A DNA stretch of 12,732 nucleotides from CAG-452 sp045531335 (GTDB lineage Bacteria; Bacillota; Clostridia; TANB77; CAG-508). The stretch lies in the NCBI GenBank assembly GCA_045531335.1, contig JAZSDU010000020.1, positions 1 to 12,732 on the forward strand, in the 5' to 3' direction. Shown one piece after another: positions 7,447 through 12,732 of this stretch (the stretch's first letter is position 1; each line of letters starts with the position of its first letter). The notes beneath the pieces were generated by a model, which ran no database searches, was not told the DNA's origin, and was given only the letters and a program-made list of their open reading frames with translations. The translations under genes and the position numbers were made by a program.

Positions 7447-8193
7447 ATGATTATTTTAAGCAAAAAGAAAATTTTATTTACTTTAGGAATTATATCGATG
7501 TTTTTATTTACATATTTGATAACAGGATATAATGTAAGCAACATTAAAAAGAATAATGAGATAAATGTAGAAACAATGCAAACAGTTGCTTTGCCAGTTG
7601 ATAGTAAAGTTATAATAATAGATGCTCGGACACCGGAAAGCCTGATGAGGGAGCGGAGAGTAGTGCGCGGTACAACAGAAGCTGAAAGTAATTTAAAAAT
7701 AGCATTAAAAGTACAAAATTTATTGGAACAATCTGGGGCAACTGTAATACTTACTAGATCAGACGAAAATGCAATATATGATATTGATAGTAAAACATTA
7801 AGACAAAAGAAAATATCAGACATTCATAATAGAGTAAAAATTGGAAATGAATCAAGTGCAGATATATTTGTATCAATACATTTAAACAAAATACCACAGC
7901 AGCAGTATTGGGGGTGGCAAACATTTTATAAACCAGAAAGCGTAGAAGGACAAAAACTTGCTAGCTCAATACAAAACAGTCTAAATGCATCAATACAAAA
8001 AGAAAATACAAGAGTACCAATGAAAATAGATAATGTTTATATTATAAAACATGTAGAAATACCAACAACAATAGTAGAATGTGGTTTTTTATCTAATCAA
8101 GAAGAAGAACAATTATTATTAACAGACGAATATCAAAACAAGCTAGCATGGGGAATATATACAGGAATAATGGATTATTTTTATCAAAACTGA
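7447..8193 (+). CDS. cwlD: CwlD-like N-acetylmuramoyl-L-alanine amidase with scrambled zinc motif
   Basis: This is a 248-residue Amidase_3 protein. CwlD removes peptide side chains from muramic acid during spore cortex formation. The ATG at 7447 is used because GAGGTG (7435-7440) lies 6 nt before it; a GTG at 7438 would sit inside that site. Residues 8-27 are an N-terminal membrane anchor. Conserved features are Glu78 (GTTEAE), His145 (SIHLN) and Glu211 (VECGFLSN), with good family similarity through the C-terminus. The expected GHGxxDxGA zinc motif after IIIDA is missing and replaced by residues 61-74 (RTPESLMRERRVVR). Reading the other frames restores it: 7628-7633 give GH and 7635-7664 give GKPDEGAESS. 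Three single-base additions (near 7627, 7634 and 7665-7668) sum to 3, so the gene stays open. As written the enzyme lacks its first zinc ligand; sequencing error or real decay are both possible. Confidence 0.85.
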   Translation: MIILSKKKILFTLGIISMFLFTYLITGYNVSNIKKNNEINVETMQTVALPVDSKVIIIDARTPESLMRERRVVRGTTEAESNLKIALKVQNLLEQSGATVILTRSDENAIYDIDSKTLRQKKISDIHNRVKIGNESSADIFVSIHLNKIPQQQYWGWQTFYKPESVEGQKLASSIQNSLNASIQKENTRVPMKIDNVYIIKHVEIPTTIVECGFLSNQEEEQLLLTDEYQNKLAWGIYTGIMDYFYQN

Positions 8194-8218
8194 AAAGGAG
8201 CAAATCCTTTTCTTTTTT
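8192..8218 (+). terminator. Intrinsic terminator overlapping the cwlD stop
   Basis: GAAAAGGA (8192-8199) pairs with TCCTTTTC (8205-8212) around a 5-nt loop and is followed by TTTTTT (8213-8218). The stem begins within the TGA stop codon of the amidase gene. Its T-tract runs into the first of the inverted repeats that flank the transposase. Confidence 0.85.
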
Positions 8219-8290
8219 CAACTTTTTGCTCGGAGCGATTTCTTGACAGACTTTTTCTTTTTCAACTTTTGGCTCGGAGCGATTTCTTGA
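8219..8290 (-). repeat. Two tandem 44-nt repeat units, reverse orientation (upstream of RAYT)
   Basis: Two conserved 28-nt cores at 8219-8246 and 8263-8290 are spaced exactly 44 nt apart. On the minus strand each reads TCAAGAAATCGCTCCGAGC, then (C/A)AAAAGTTG-type sequence and an A/G-rich tail. The centre GCTCCGAGC is a small dyad. The same unit occurs in forward orientation downstream of the transposase (9251-9408), so the two sets could pair around the gene. They are probably REP-like sequences associated with the RAYT (inference). Confidence 0.9.
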
Positions 8291-8304
8291 ATTTTAGGAA
8301 ATTC

Positions 8305-8360
8305 AAAATCTTAATTGTCAAAATTTGCTAAAAAATAGCATTGAGATTTTGTTGAAAATC
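8305..8360 (+). other. Two mutually exclusive hairpins upstream of the RAYT gene
   Basis: AAAATCTTAA (8305-8314) can pair with TTGAGATTTT (8341-8350), enclosing an inner stem TGCTA/TAGCA (8326-8330/8336-8340). GATTTT (8345-8350) can instead pair with AAAATC (8355-8360). The two folds exclude each other. This may be a subterminal DNA hairpin recognised by the HUH enzyme, or simply AT-rich sequence. Confidence 0.35.
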
Positions 8361-8380
8361 ATAATAAGTTAATATAAAAT
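8352..8380 (+). promoter_or_regulatory. Possible promoter of the RAYT gene
   Basis: TTGAAA (8352-8357) and TAAAAT (8375-8380) are separated by 17 nt, about 80 nt before the transposase start. The region is very AT-rich, so chance matches are likely. Confidence 0.35.
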
Positions 8381-8461
8381 AATAAATATTTAATTCTAAG
8401 ATTTTTTTTCAAAAATTAGATTTCCAAATTAAAACAAAATTTATATAAGGAGGAGAAAACA

Positions 8462-9238
8462 ATTAGTATATCAAGAAATTTATATGATAAAGGCTTTTTT
8501 CATGTTATGGTTCAGGGATTGAACAAGGAATATATTTTTAATGAAAACTACTATAAAGATAAATATATTAATTTAATAAGAGAATACATGAAAAAATATA
8601 ACATTATAGTATTAAGTTACTGTATTATGGATAATCATGCTCACTTATTGATTTATACTGAACAGATTAATCAACTGTCAATGTTTATGCAAAATATAAA
8701 TTCTAAATTTGCATTATATTACAATAAAGACTTAACTAGAGTAGGATATGTTTTTAGAGGTAGATACAATAGTCAATACATAAATAATAAGGAATATTTA
8801 TTAAATTGTTTGAACTATATACATATGAATCCTGTTAATGCAAATATTACAAAAAAACCAGAAGAGTACAAGTATTCAACATATAATGATTATTTGACTA
8901 AAACAGGTATAGTAAATGATATTGTTTTAAATAAAGTATTTGATAGAGAAGAAAATTATCTGAATACATTTTTAAATATTTCTGATAAAGAATTTGAGGT
9001 TATGGATATAGATAGAGAAGAAAAGAATTTTGAAATTGCCACAGAAATATTTTTAGAAAAAAACAAAACAACAATTGAAGAAATAAAACAAAACAAAGAA
9101 ATGTTAGATAAGTTTTGCACAGAAATAATTGTAAACAAAAAATATAGACAAGTTAAAGTAGTCAAGCTATTAAATGTTGATGCTTCAGTTATATCTAAAC
9201 TTGTAAAGAATCATAAAACAGCGAAAATATCTAATTAA
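8462..9238 (+). CDS. RAYT-family Y1 HUH transposase (apparent AUU start)
   Basis: This is a REP-associated tyrosine transposase, 258 residues from an ATT at 8462. RAYTs cut and join single-stranded DNA at hairpin repeats using a tyrosine nucleophile. Visible motifs are the HUH pair His59/His61 in DNHAHLL, and Tyr119 in YIHMNPVNANI, the expected catalytic tyrosine with the family NPV phrase. Residues about 230-255 look like a helix-turn-helix tail (VVKLLNVDASVISKLVK). The first ATG (8507) would delete SISRNLYDKGFFHV, which matches the conserved family start (xxGxYHVMxRG), and has no ribosome binding site. The perfect AAGGAGG (8447-8453) lies 8 nt before ATT in the same frame, and no ATG, GTG or TTG lies between. 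The start is therefore AUU, or a mutated ATG. Flanking inverted 44-nt repeats are the likely substrates. Confidence 0.87.
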   Translation: MSISRNLYDKGFFHVMVQGLNKEYIFNENYYKDKYINLIREYMKKYNIIVLSYCIMDNHAHLLIYTEQINQLSMFMQNINSKFALYYNKDLTRVGYVFRGRYNSQYINNKEYLLNCLNYIHMNPVNANITKKPEEYKYSTYNDYLTKTGIVNDIVLNKVFDREENYLNTFLNISDKEFEVMDIDREEKNFEIATEIFLEKNKTTIEEIKQNKEMLDKFCTEIIVNKKYRQVKVVKLLNVDASVISKLVKNHKTAKISN

Positions 9239-9250
9239 AAGAATAAAATG

Positions 9251-9408
9251 TCAAGAAATTGCTTCGAGTGAAAAGTTGAAAAAGAGAAGTGCTGTTAAGA
9301 AATTGCTATGAATAAAAAAGTGTGATAAAATAAAAAAACAAGAAATTGCTCCGAGCGAAAAGTTGAAAAGGGAAAATCCGTCAAGAAATTGCTCCGAGCG
9401 AAAAATTG
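9251..9408 (+). repeat. Four tandem 43-44 nt repeat units, forward orientation (downstream of RAYT)
   Basis: Units begin at 9251, 9295, 9338 and 9381 (steps of 44, 43 and 43 nt). The conserved part reads TCAAGAAATTGCTCCGAGCG followed by AAAAGTTGAAAA; the last copy ends just before trmFO. Copy 1 has CTTCGAGTG in place of CTCCGAGCG, which keeps the small GCT/AGY stem through a G-U pair. Copy 2 (9295-9337) is heavily decayed after AAGAAATTGCT. The short intervals are also partly similar between copies, so the true unit is the whole 43-44 nt. It is the inverted counterpart of 8219-8290. Confidence 0.9.
9303..9331 (+). promoter_or_regulatory. Possible trmFO promoter inside the decayed repeat copy
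   Basis: TTGCTA (9303-9308) and TAAAAT (9326-9331) have a 17-nt spacer. The -35 is part of the repeat core (ATTGCT), while the -10 lies where copy 2 departs from the other copies. No terminator separates the transposase gene from trmFO, so readthrough from upstream is an alternative. Confidence 0.35.
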
Positions 9409-9422
9409 AAAAGGGGTTAATT

Positions 9423-10787
9423 ATGGAGAATTATATAAGAGTTATTGGCGGAGGTTTAGCAGGGTGTGAGGCTGCTTATCAAATTGCAAAAAGAGGGATT
9501 AAAGTTAAATTATACGAAATGAAGCCAAGTGTATTTTCGCCTGCTCATAGCAATTCTGATTTGGCAGAGATAGTTTGTAGCAATTCATTTAAATCAAATT
9601 CTATTACAAATGCGTGTGGACTATTGAAAGAAGAGCTACGAAGATTAGATTCTCTTCTTATAAAATGTGCTGATGAAACTTCTGTACCTGCAGGACAAGC
9701 TTTAGCAGTTGATAGAGATAAATTTTCTAAATTAGTTACCAAAAAAATATCAGAACAAGAAAATATTGAAGTAATAAGAGAGGAATTCTCAGAAGATATA
9801 GATGATGATGTAATTACAATAATTGCAACTGGACCACTTACATCAGAAAAAATGGAAAAACAAATACTTAAACTTACTGGAGAAGACAAGCTACATTTTT
9901 ATGATGCAGCTGCCCCTATTGTTGAAAAAGATAGTATTGATATGAATATAGCTTTTTATGGAGATAGATACTCACAAGAGAAGAAAAAAGAAGAGAGCAT
10001 AGAAGAATGGAAAGAAAGATTAGCTAAACAAGAAAATGATAAAAGTTATATAAATTTACCATTTACAAAAGAAGAATACTTAGATTTTTATAATGAATTG
10101 ATAAAGGCAGAAGTTGTAAATTTGCATGAATTTGAAAAAAGAGAGATTTTTGAAGGATGTATGCCTATTGAAGTAATGGCTAAAAGAGGAGAAGATACTA
10201 TAAGGTTTGGACCATTAAAACCAGTAGGATTTGACGATCCAAGGACAGCAAAAAGACCATATGCTATTGTTCAATTAAGACAAGATAATGAATCAGGAAC
10301 TTTATATAATTTGGTAGGATTTCAAACTAATTTAAAGTTTGGGGAGCAAAAAAGAGTGTTTTCAATGATACCAGGACTTCAAAATGCAGAATTCGTAAAA
10401 TATGGTGTTATGCATAGAAATACGTATATTAATTCACCAGTGTTATTAAATAGCACATTTAATTTAAAAAGTAAATCAAATATATTCTTTGCTGGTCAAA
10501 TTACAGGAGTAGAGGGATATGTAGAATCGATAGCTTCTGGACTATCAGCAGGTATAAATGCATTTAAGTTTTTAAATAATAAAGAATTGGTTACTTTCCC
10601 AGAAGAAACAGTGTTTGGAGCATTATCTAATTATATATCTTCACCTAATAATAGGTTCCAACCTATGAATGCAAATTTTGGAATATTACCTCCATTAGAA
10701 GAAAAGATAAAAGATAAACAGGCAAGATATAAAAAAATGTCAGATAGAAGTTTAGAAAGTATTACTAAAATATTACAAATATATTAA
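9423..10787 (+). CDS. trmFO: TrmFO, folate/FAD-dependent tRNA (uracil-54-C5)-methyltransferase
   Basis: TrmFO makes 5-methyluridine at position 54 of tRNA, using methylenetetrahydrofolate as the carbon donor and reduced FAD. This copy is full length at 454 residues. An N-terminal FAD-binding Rossmann motif IRVIGGGLAGCEAA lies at about 5-18, followed by YEMKPxxxSPAH and the strongly conserved CSNSFKS with Cys52. Cys246 in FEGCMPIEVMA is the counterpart of the catalytic cysteine, and RFGPLKPVG and FAGQITGVEGYVES (second FAD contact) follow. The start at 9423 has AAGGGG (9411-9416) 6 nt upstream; an upstream in-frame extension to 9363 would translate the repeat itself and is rejected. The ribosome binding site lies in the tail of the last repeat copy. 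There is no terminator after the stop before the next promoter. Confidence 0.97.
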   Translation: MENYIRVIGGGLAGCEAAYQIAKRGIKVKLYEMKPSVFSPAHSNSDLAEIVCSNSFKSNSITNACGLLKEELRRLDSLLIKCADETSVPAGQALAVDRDKFSKLVTKKISEQENIEVIREEFSEDIDDDVITIIATGPLTSEKMEKQILKLTGEDKLHFYDAAAPIVEKDSIDMNIAFYGDRYSQEKKKEESIEEWKERLAKQENDKSYINLPFTKEEYLDFYNELIKAEVVNLHEFEKREIFEGCMPIEVMAKRGEDTIRFGPLKPVGFDDPRTAKRPYAIVQLRQDNESGTLYNLVGFQTNLKFGEQKRVFSMIPGLQNAEFVKYGVMHRNTYINSPVLLNSTFNLKSKSNIFFAGQITGVEGYVESIASGLSAGINAFKFLNNKELVTFPEETVFGALSNYISSPNNRFQPMNANFGILPPLEEKIKDKQARYKKMSDRSLESITKILQIY

Positions 10788-10813
10788 ATTTTACACAAAT
10801 TTACATAATTCCG

Positions 10814-10842
10814 TTGCAAGAAATGTAAAAATATGTTATAAT
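10814..10842 (+). promoter_or_regulatory. Promoter of the 60-aa/481-aa gene pair
   Basis: The -35 is TTGCAA (10814-10819) and the -10 is TATAAT (10837-10842), with a 17-nt spacer. It lies about 30 nt after the trmFO stop and 33 nt before the next start codon. Confidence 0.7.
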
Positions 10843-10862
10843 AAACATAACGTTTCTTGTAA
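10814..10862. promoter_or_regulatory. Nested dyad around a promoter (possible operator)
   Basis: Outer arms TTGCAAGAAA (10814-10823) and TTTCTTGTAA (10853-10862) match at nine of ten positions. Inner arms TATGTT (10832-10837) and AACATA (10844-10849) are perfect. Both are centred on the -10 box. Since transcription should start near 10849, only the right arm is in the mRNA, so this reads as a DNA-level operator rather than an RNA hairpin. Confidence 0.5.
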
Positions 10863-10874
10863 GGAGGAAATGAA

Positions 10875-11057
10875 ATGGATATAAAAGAGAAAAAAGAATT
10901 ATTATTAAAAGAATTAGAAGAGATAAATTCTAGCATATCTCCAGAAGATATAAAAAAACTTTCAAAAAAAGAATTATTAGAATTTACTAAAGTTAATTTA
11001 CAAATACAAAAGAATTTAACAATACTACAAGCAGCAGAAGATGCAGGGATTATATAG
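10875..11057 (+). CDS. Small helical protein of unknown function (60 aa)
   Basis: I do not recognise this 60-residue protein. A perfect AAGGAGG (10861-10867) lies 7 nt before the ATG, and a promoter lies just upstream, so it is very probably expressed. The sequence is charged and predicted helical throughout (MDIKEKKELLLKELEEINSS, then a SPEDIKKLSKKELLEF segment), with no signal peptide, membrane segment or cysteines. The form suggests a two- or three-helix bundle or a short coiled coil. An earlier ATG at 10870 in another frame gives only four codons. It is 19 nt upstream of the 481-residue gene and shares its lysine/glutamate-rich character, so the two products may interact (inference). Confidence 0.8.
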   Translation: MDIKEKKELLLKELEEINSSISPEDIKKLSKKELLEFTKVNLQIQKNLTILQAAEDAGII

Positions 11058-11076
11058 ATAAATAAGGAGGAAAACA

Positions 11077-12522
11077 ATGGAATTAAAAACTAAATCAGAT
11101 ATGTTAAACAGTATAGCTAAGAGATCAGAAAATCTTGTAGCTGAATTAAAAGAATATATTATTGATAATGGAATTAGAGTCGGAGCAAGTGCTATGGACT
11201 TATCTAAAGCAGATGACTTTATAAAAGTTATAAAAATGAATCTTGAAGGTACTGCTATAAATGGAGATGAAAATGTATTAGATGATATAATTGCAATTTA
11301 CAATCAAGCTATAAAATCTATTGAAGAAGAATTAGAAAAAAATGCAGAATTAGAGGATGGAAATGTAGATAAATTTAATGATGCCACAATAGAGTCATTC
11401 AATAATGTAAAGAAAGCTTTAGAAAACAGTAAAGGGGCAAAAGCAGAACCTTTAAAAAATGCATTAGATAAATTAATAGAAGAAAAACAAAATGGAAAAA
11501 TAGTAGAAGAATATACAGAAATAAAAGTAGAAGAAATTGAAGTAGAAGAAAAAGAGATTAACAAAGAAATAGATAGTAATAAAGAAGGGTTAAATCAATT
11601 TGCATATCAAACACAGCAAGAAAGACAAGCGTTAGATGAAGCAGTTGGATTATCAAAAATATACTTTAGAATAAAAAAAGAATTAGATGAAATTGATACA
11701 GAATTGAGTAATCCAGATCTATCTGATGAAGATAAACCTAAATTAGAGGCTAAGAAATCAAAAAAGGAAGAAGAATTAGTATCTGTTTTTAAAAAAATGG
11801 ATGAAAAATATGAAAAAGATGATAAATACAAACAAAAAGATAAAGAGTCTAATAAAGATTATTTAGCTAGAATGGAAGCATTAGATGGAAGAACAACAGA
11901 TGAACAAGTAAATTACATAGTAACAATTAAACAAGATGGTTTAAGAACAAAAATACAATCATTAAAAGGACAAAAATTAAAAGTATTTAATGAAAAAACA
12001 AAACAATTTGAAGAAGTTGATTTTGAGAAATTTATTGATTTATCAAAAGGAAAAGAATTAAATAATCTTTCTAGAAAAATTAATGAAACTAGATTACTAA
12101 ATAATGAAGGAATGAAAGAGCAAAAAGCTAGATTAGAAGAGTTAAATAATAAGAAAGAAAGCTATAAAAAAGATAGAGAAGAATATAGAGAATCTAATAA
12201 TCAAAATTTACCAGTTAAAGCAAATGATGATATTGGATTTTGGGGTAAATTTGGTAAAAGAAGAGAATATTATCAAGATAAAGGTGATAATAAAATAAAA
12301 TCATTTTTTAAGAGTTTCTTTGGAAAAAAAGATGAAGAGATTTTTGAAAATCACAATAATAGAAGTTTAAAAGAAGAAAGAAAAAAACTATTACAGGTTT
12401 TAGAGGTAGGAGTAAACAAAGGAGAAAGAATAGAAAAAGTAGTGAGAAGAATAAAAGCAACAATGTTCCAAGATTATGATAATGCTGATAAAAACAAGAA
12501 AAATGACGGACCAGAAAGATAA
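11077..12522 (+). CDS. Charged coiled-coil cytoplasmic protein of unknown function (481 aa)
   Basis: I do not recognise this 481-residue protein. AAGGAGG (11064-11070) lies 6 nt before the ATG, 19 nt after the stop of the 60-residue gene, so the two form one transcription unit closed by the terminator at 12531. There is no signal peptide or membrane helix. Lysine and glutamate dominate. Long helical, coiled-coil-like stretches lie at about 140-170, 190-265 and 335-375, separated by a short non-helical part (KLKVFNEKTKQFEEVDFEKFIDL) near 305-330. A distinct aromatic and basic segment, GFWGKFGKRREYY to IKSFFKSFFGKK, lies at about 385-420 and could be an amphipathic membrane- or partner-binding element. 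The tail is hydrophilic. Scaffold or structural roles are possible but not shown; codon use matches the neighbours. Confidence 0.85.
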   Translation: MELKTKSDMLNSIAKRSENLVAELKEYIIDNGIRVGASAMDLSKADDFIKVIKMNLEGTAINGDENVLDDIIAIYNQAIKSIEEELEKNAELEDGNVDKFNDATIESFNNVKKALENSKGAKAEPLKNALDKLIEEKQNGKIVEEYTEIKVEEIEVEEKEINKEIDSNKEGLNQFAYQTQQERQALDEAVGLSKIYFRIKKELDEIDTELSNPDLSDEDKPKLEAKKSKKEEELVSVFKKMDEKYEKDDKYKQKDKESNKDYLARMEALDGRTTDEQVNYIVTIKQDGLRTKIQSLKGQKLKVFNEKTKQFEEVDFEKFIDLSKGKELNNLSRKINETRLLNNEGMKEQKARLEELNNKKESYKKDREEYRESNNQNLPVKANDDIGFWGKFGKRREYYQDKGDNKIKSFFKSFFGKKDEEIFENHNNRSLKEERKKLLQVLEVGVNKGERIEKVVRRIKATMFQDYDNADKNKKNDGPER

Positions 12523-12530
12523 AAATATAA

Positions 12531-12565
12531 AAAAGACCTATATAAAAATATATAGGTCTTTTTTT
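12531..12565 (+). terminator. Intrinsic terminator after the 481-aa gene
   Basis: GACCTATATA (12535-12544) pairs with TATATAGGTC (12549-12558) around AAAA, extended by A/T pairs, and ends in a run of seven T residues (12559-12565). It starts 8 nt after the stop codon and isolates the right terminal repeat from upstream transcription. Confidence 0.92.
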
Positions 12566-12595
12566 ATGCAAAAATATTTAAAAAACTTTGCAAAA

Positions 12596-12732
12596 TATAG
12601 GTTTAAAATAGATATGTCACACATAAGATAAAAAAATATTGAAAAGAGAGTACCAAAAATGATATTGTTTAAATAACCACAAATAAACGGTATCGGAGGT
12701 GCTCTCTTATGGGTAATAATATCACACAAAAA
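12596..12732. repeat. Right copy of 137-bp exact terminal inverted repeat
   Basis: This is the exact reverse complement of 5-141, running to the window edge. It contains a leader, GGAGGT (12695-12700) and the ATG at 12709 of an outward-facing gene. No convincing -35/-10 pair is seen inside it. The sequences just inward (before 12596, after 141) are unrelated. Confidence 0.97.
12709..12732 (+). CDS. 5' end of an outward-facing gene (fragment, MGNNITQK)
   Basis: The ATG is 8 nt after GGAGGT (12695-12700) and the frame is open to the window end as MGNNITQK, identical to the fragment at the left end. The MGxxxTQK start is reminiscent of aconitase-family large subunits (weak, eight residues only). 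Confidence 0.5.

Larger units (their letters stand above)
8217..9418 (+). mobile_element. RAYT gene with flanking inverted repeat arrays (REP-type unit)
   Basis: A Y1 HUH transposase gene (8462-9238) is bracketed by repeat units pointing outward-to-inward on both sides: two copies in reverse orientation before it, and three good copies plus one decayed copy in forward orientation after it. This matches the arrangement of RAYT genes with their cognate REP/BIME repeats, which are usually single-copy and domesticated rather than self-mobile. The exact borders and any target-site features could not be defined. The unit sits between the cwlD terminator and trmFO. Confidence 0.65.

Noticed and set aside
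8219..9408. CRISPR array
   Set aside because: Regular spacing of a 28-nt core looks CRISPR-like, but the intervals are only 15-16 nt and similar to each other, copies face both ways, and there are no cas genes.
9363..9422. Longer N-terminus for TrmFO starting at 9363
   Set aside because: The extension translates the repeat DNA, and the conserved family start and Shine-Dalgarno fit 9423.

Overview
The window is strongly AT-rich, with AAGGAGG-type ribosome binding sites, TTGAAA/TATAAT promoters and codon use typical of low-GC Bacillota. A CwlD-like spore-cortex amidase, a folate-dependent TrmFO and a thioester-domain surface adhesin point to a class Clostridia bacterium, probably uncultured and host-associated. 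No rRNA, tRNA or CRISPR array was seen.

Layout, left to right. (1) Bases 5-141 are an exact inverted copy of bases 12596-12732. Each copy carries a Shine-Dalgarno and the first codons of an outward-facing gene (MGNNITQK), so the window is bounded by identical inverted termini. (2) A promoter at 204-232 drives a long, apparently structured leader (about 239-529) and a 1612-residue secreted, membrane-anchored adhesin: signal peptide, Cys-Gln thioester domain, five 220-260 residue repeats and a C-terminal anchor; a terminator follows. (3) A second promoter, overlapped by a perfect 8+8 palindrome, drives an operon of a membrane-anchored Ig-like repeat protein, a pseudo-receiver/GGDEF diguanylate cyclase and a CwlD-like amidase. 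A hairpin that looks like a terminator buries the amidase ribosome binding site. The amidase carries three single-base shifts that cancel each other and erase its first zinc-binding motif. (4) A RAYT-type HUH transposase gene, apparently starting at an AUU codon, is bracketed by imperfect 43-44 nt tandem repeats that face opposite ways on its two sides. (5) trmFO follows; its Shine-Dalgarno is formed by the tail of the last repeat. (6) A promoter inside a nested dyad drives a 60-residue protein and a 481-residue charged, coiled-coil cytoplasmic protein of unknown function, ending in a strong terminator before the right terminus.

How the parts may fit together: the left half is a cell-surface module (adhesin, extracellular Ig-like protein, c-di-GMP synthase, wall amidase), suggesting envelope or attachment control linked to c-di-GMP. 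That link is inferred from gene neighbourhood. The right half is a housekeeping tRNA-modification gene next to a domesticated-looking transposase, plus an unrecognised two-gene unit.
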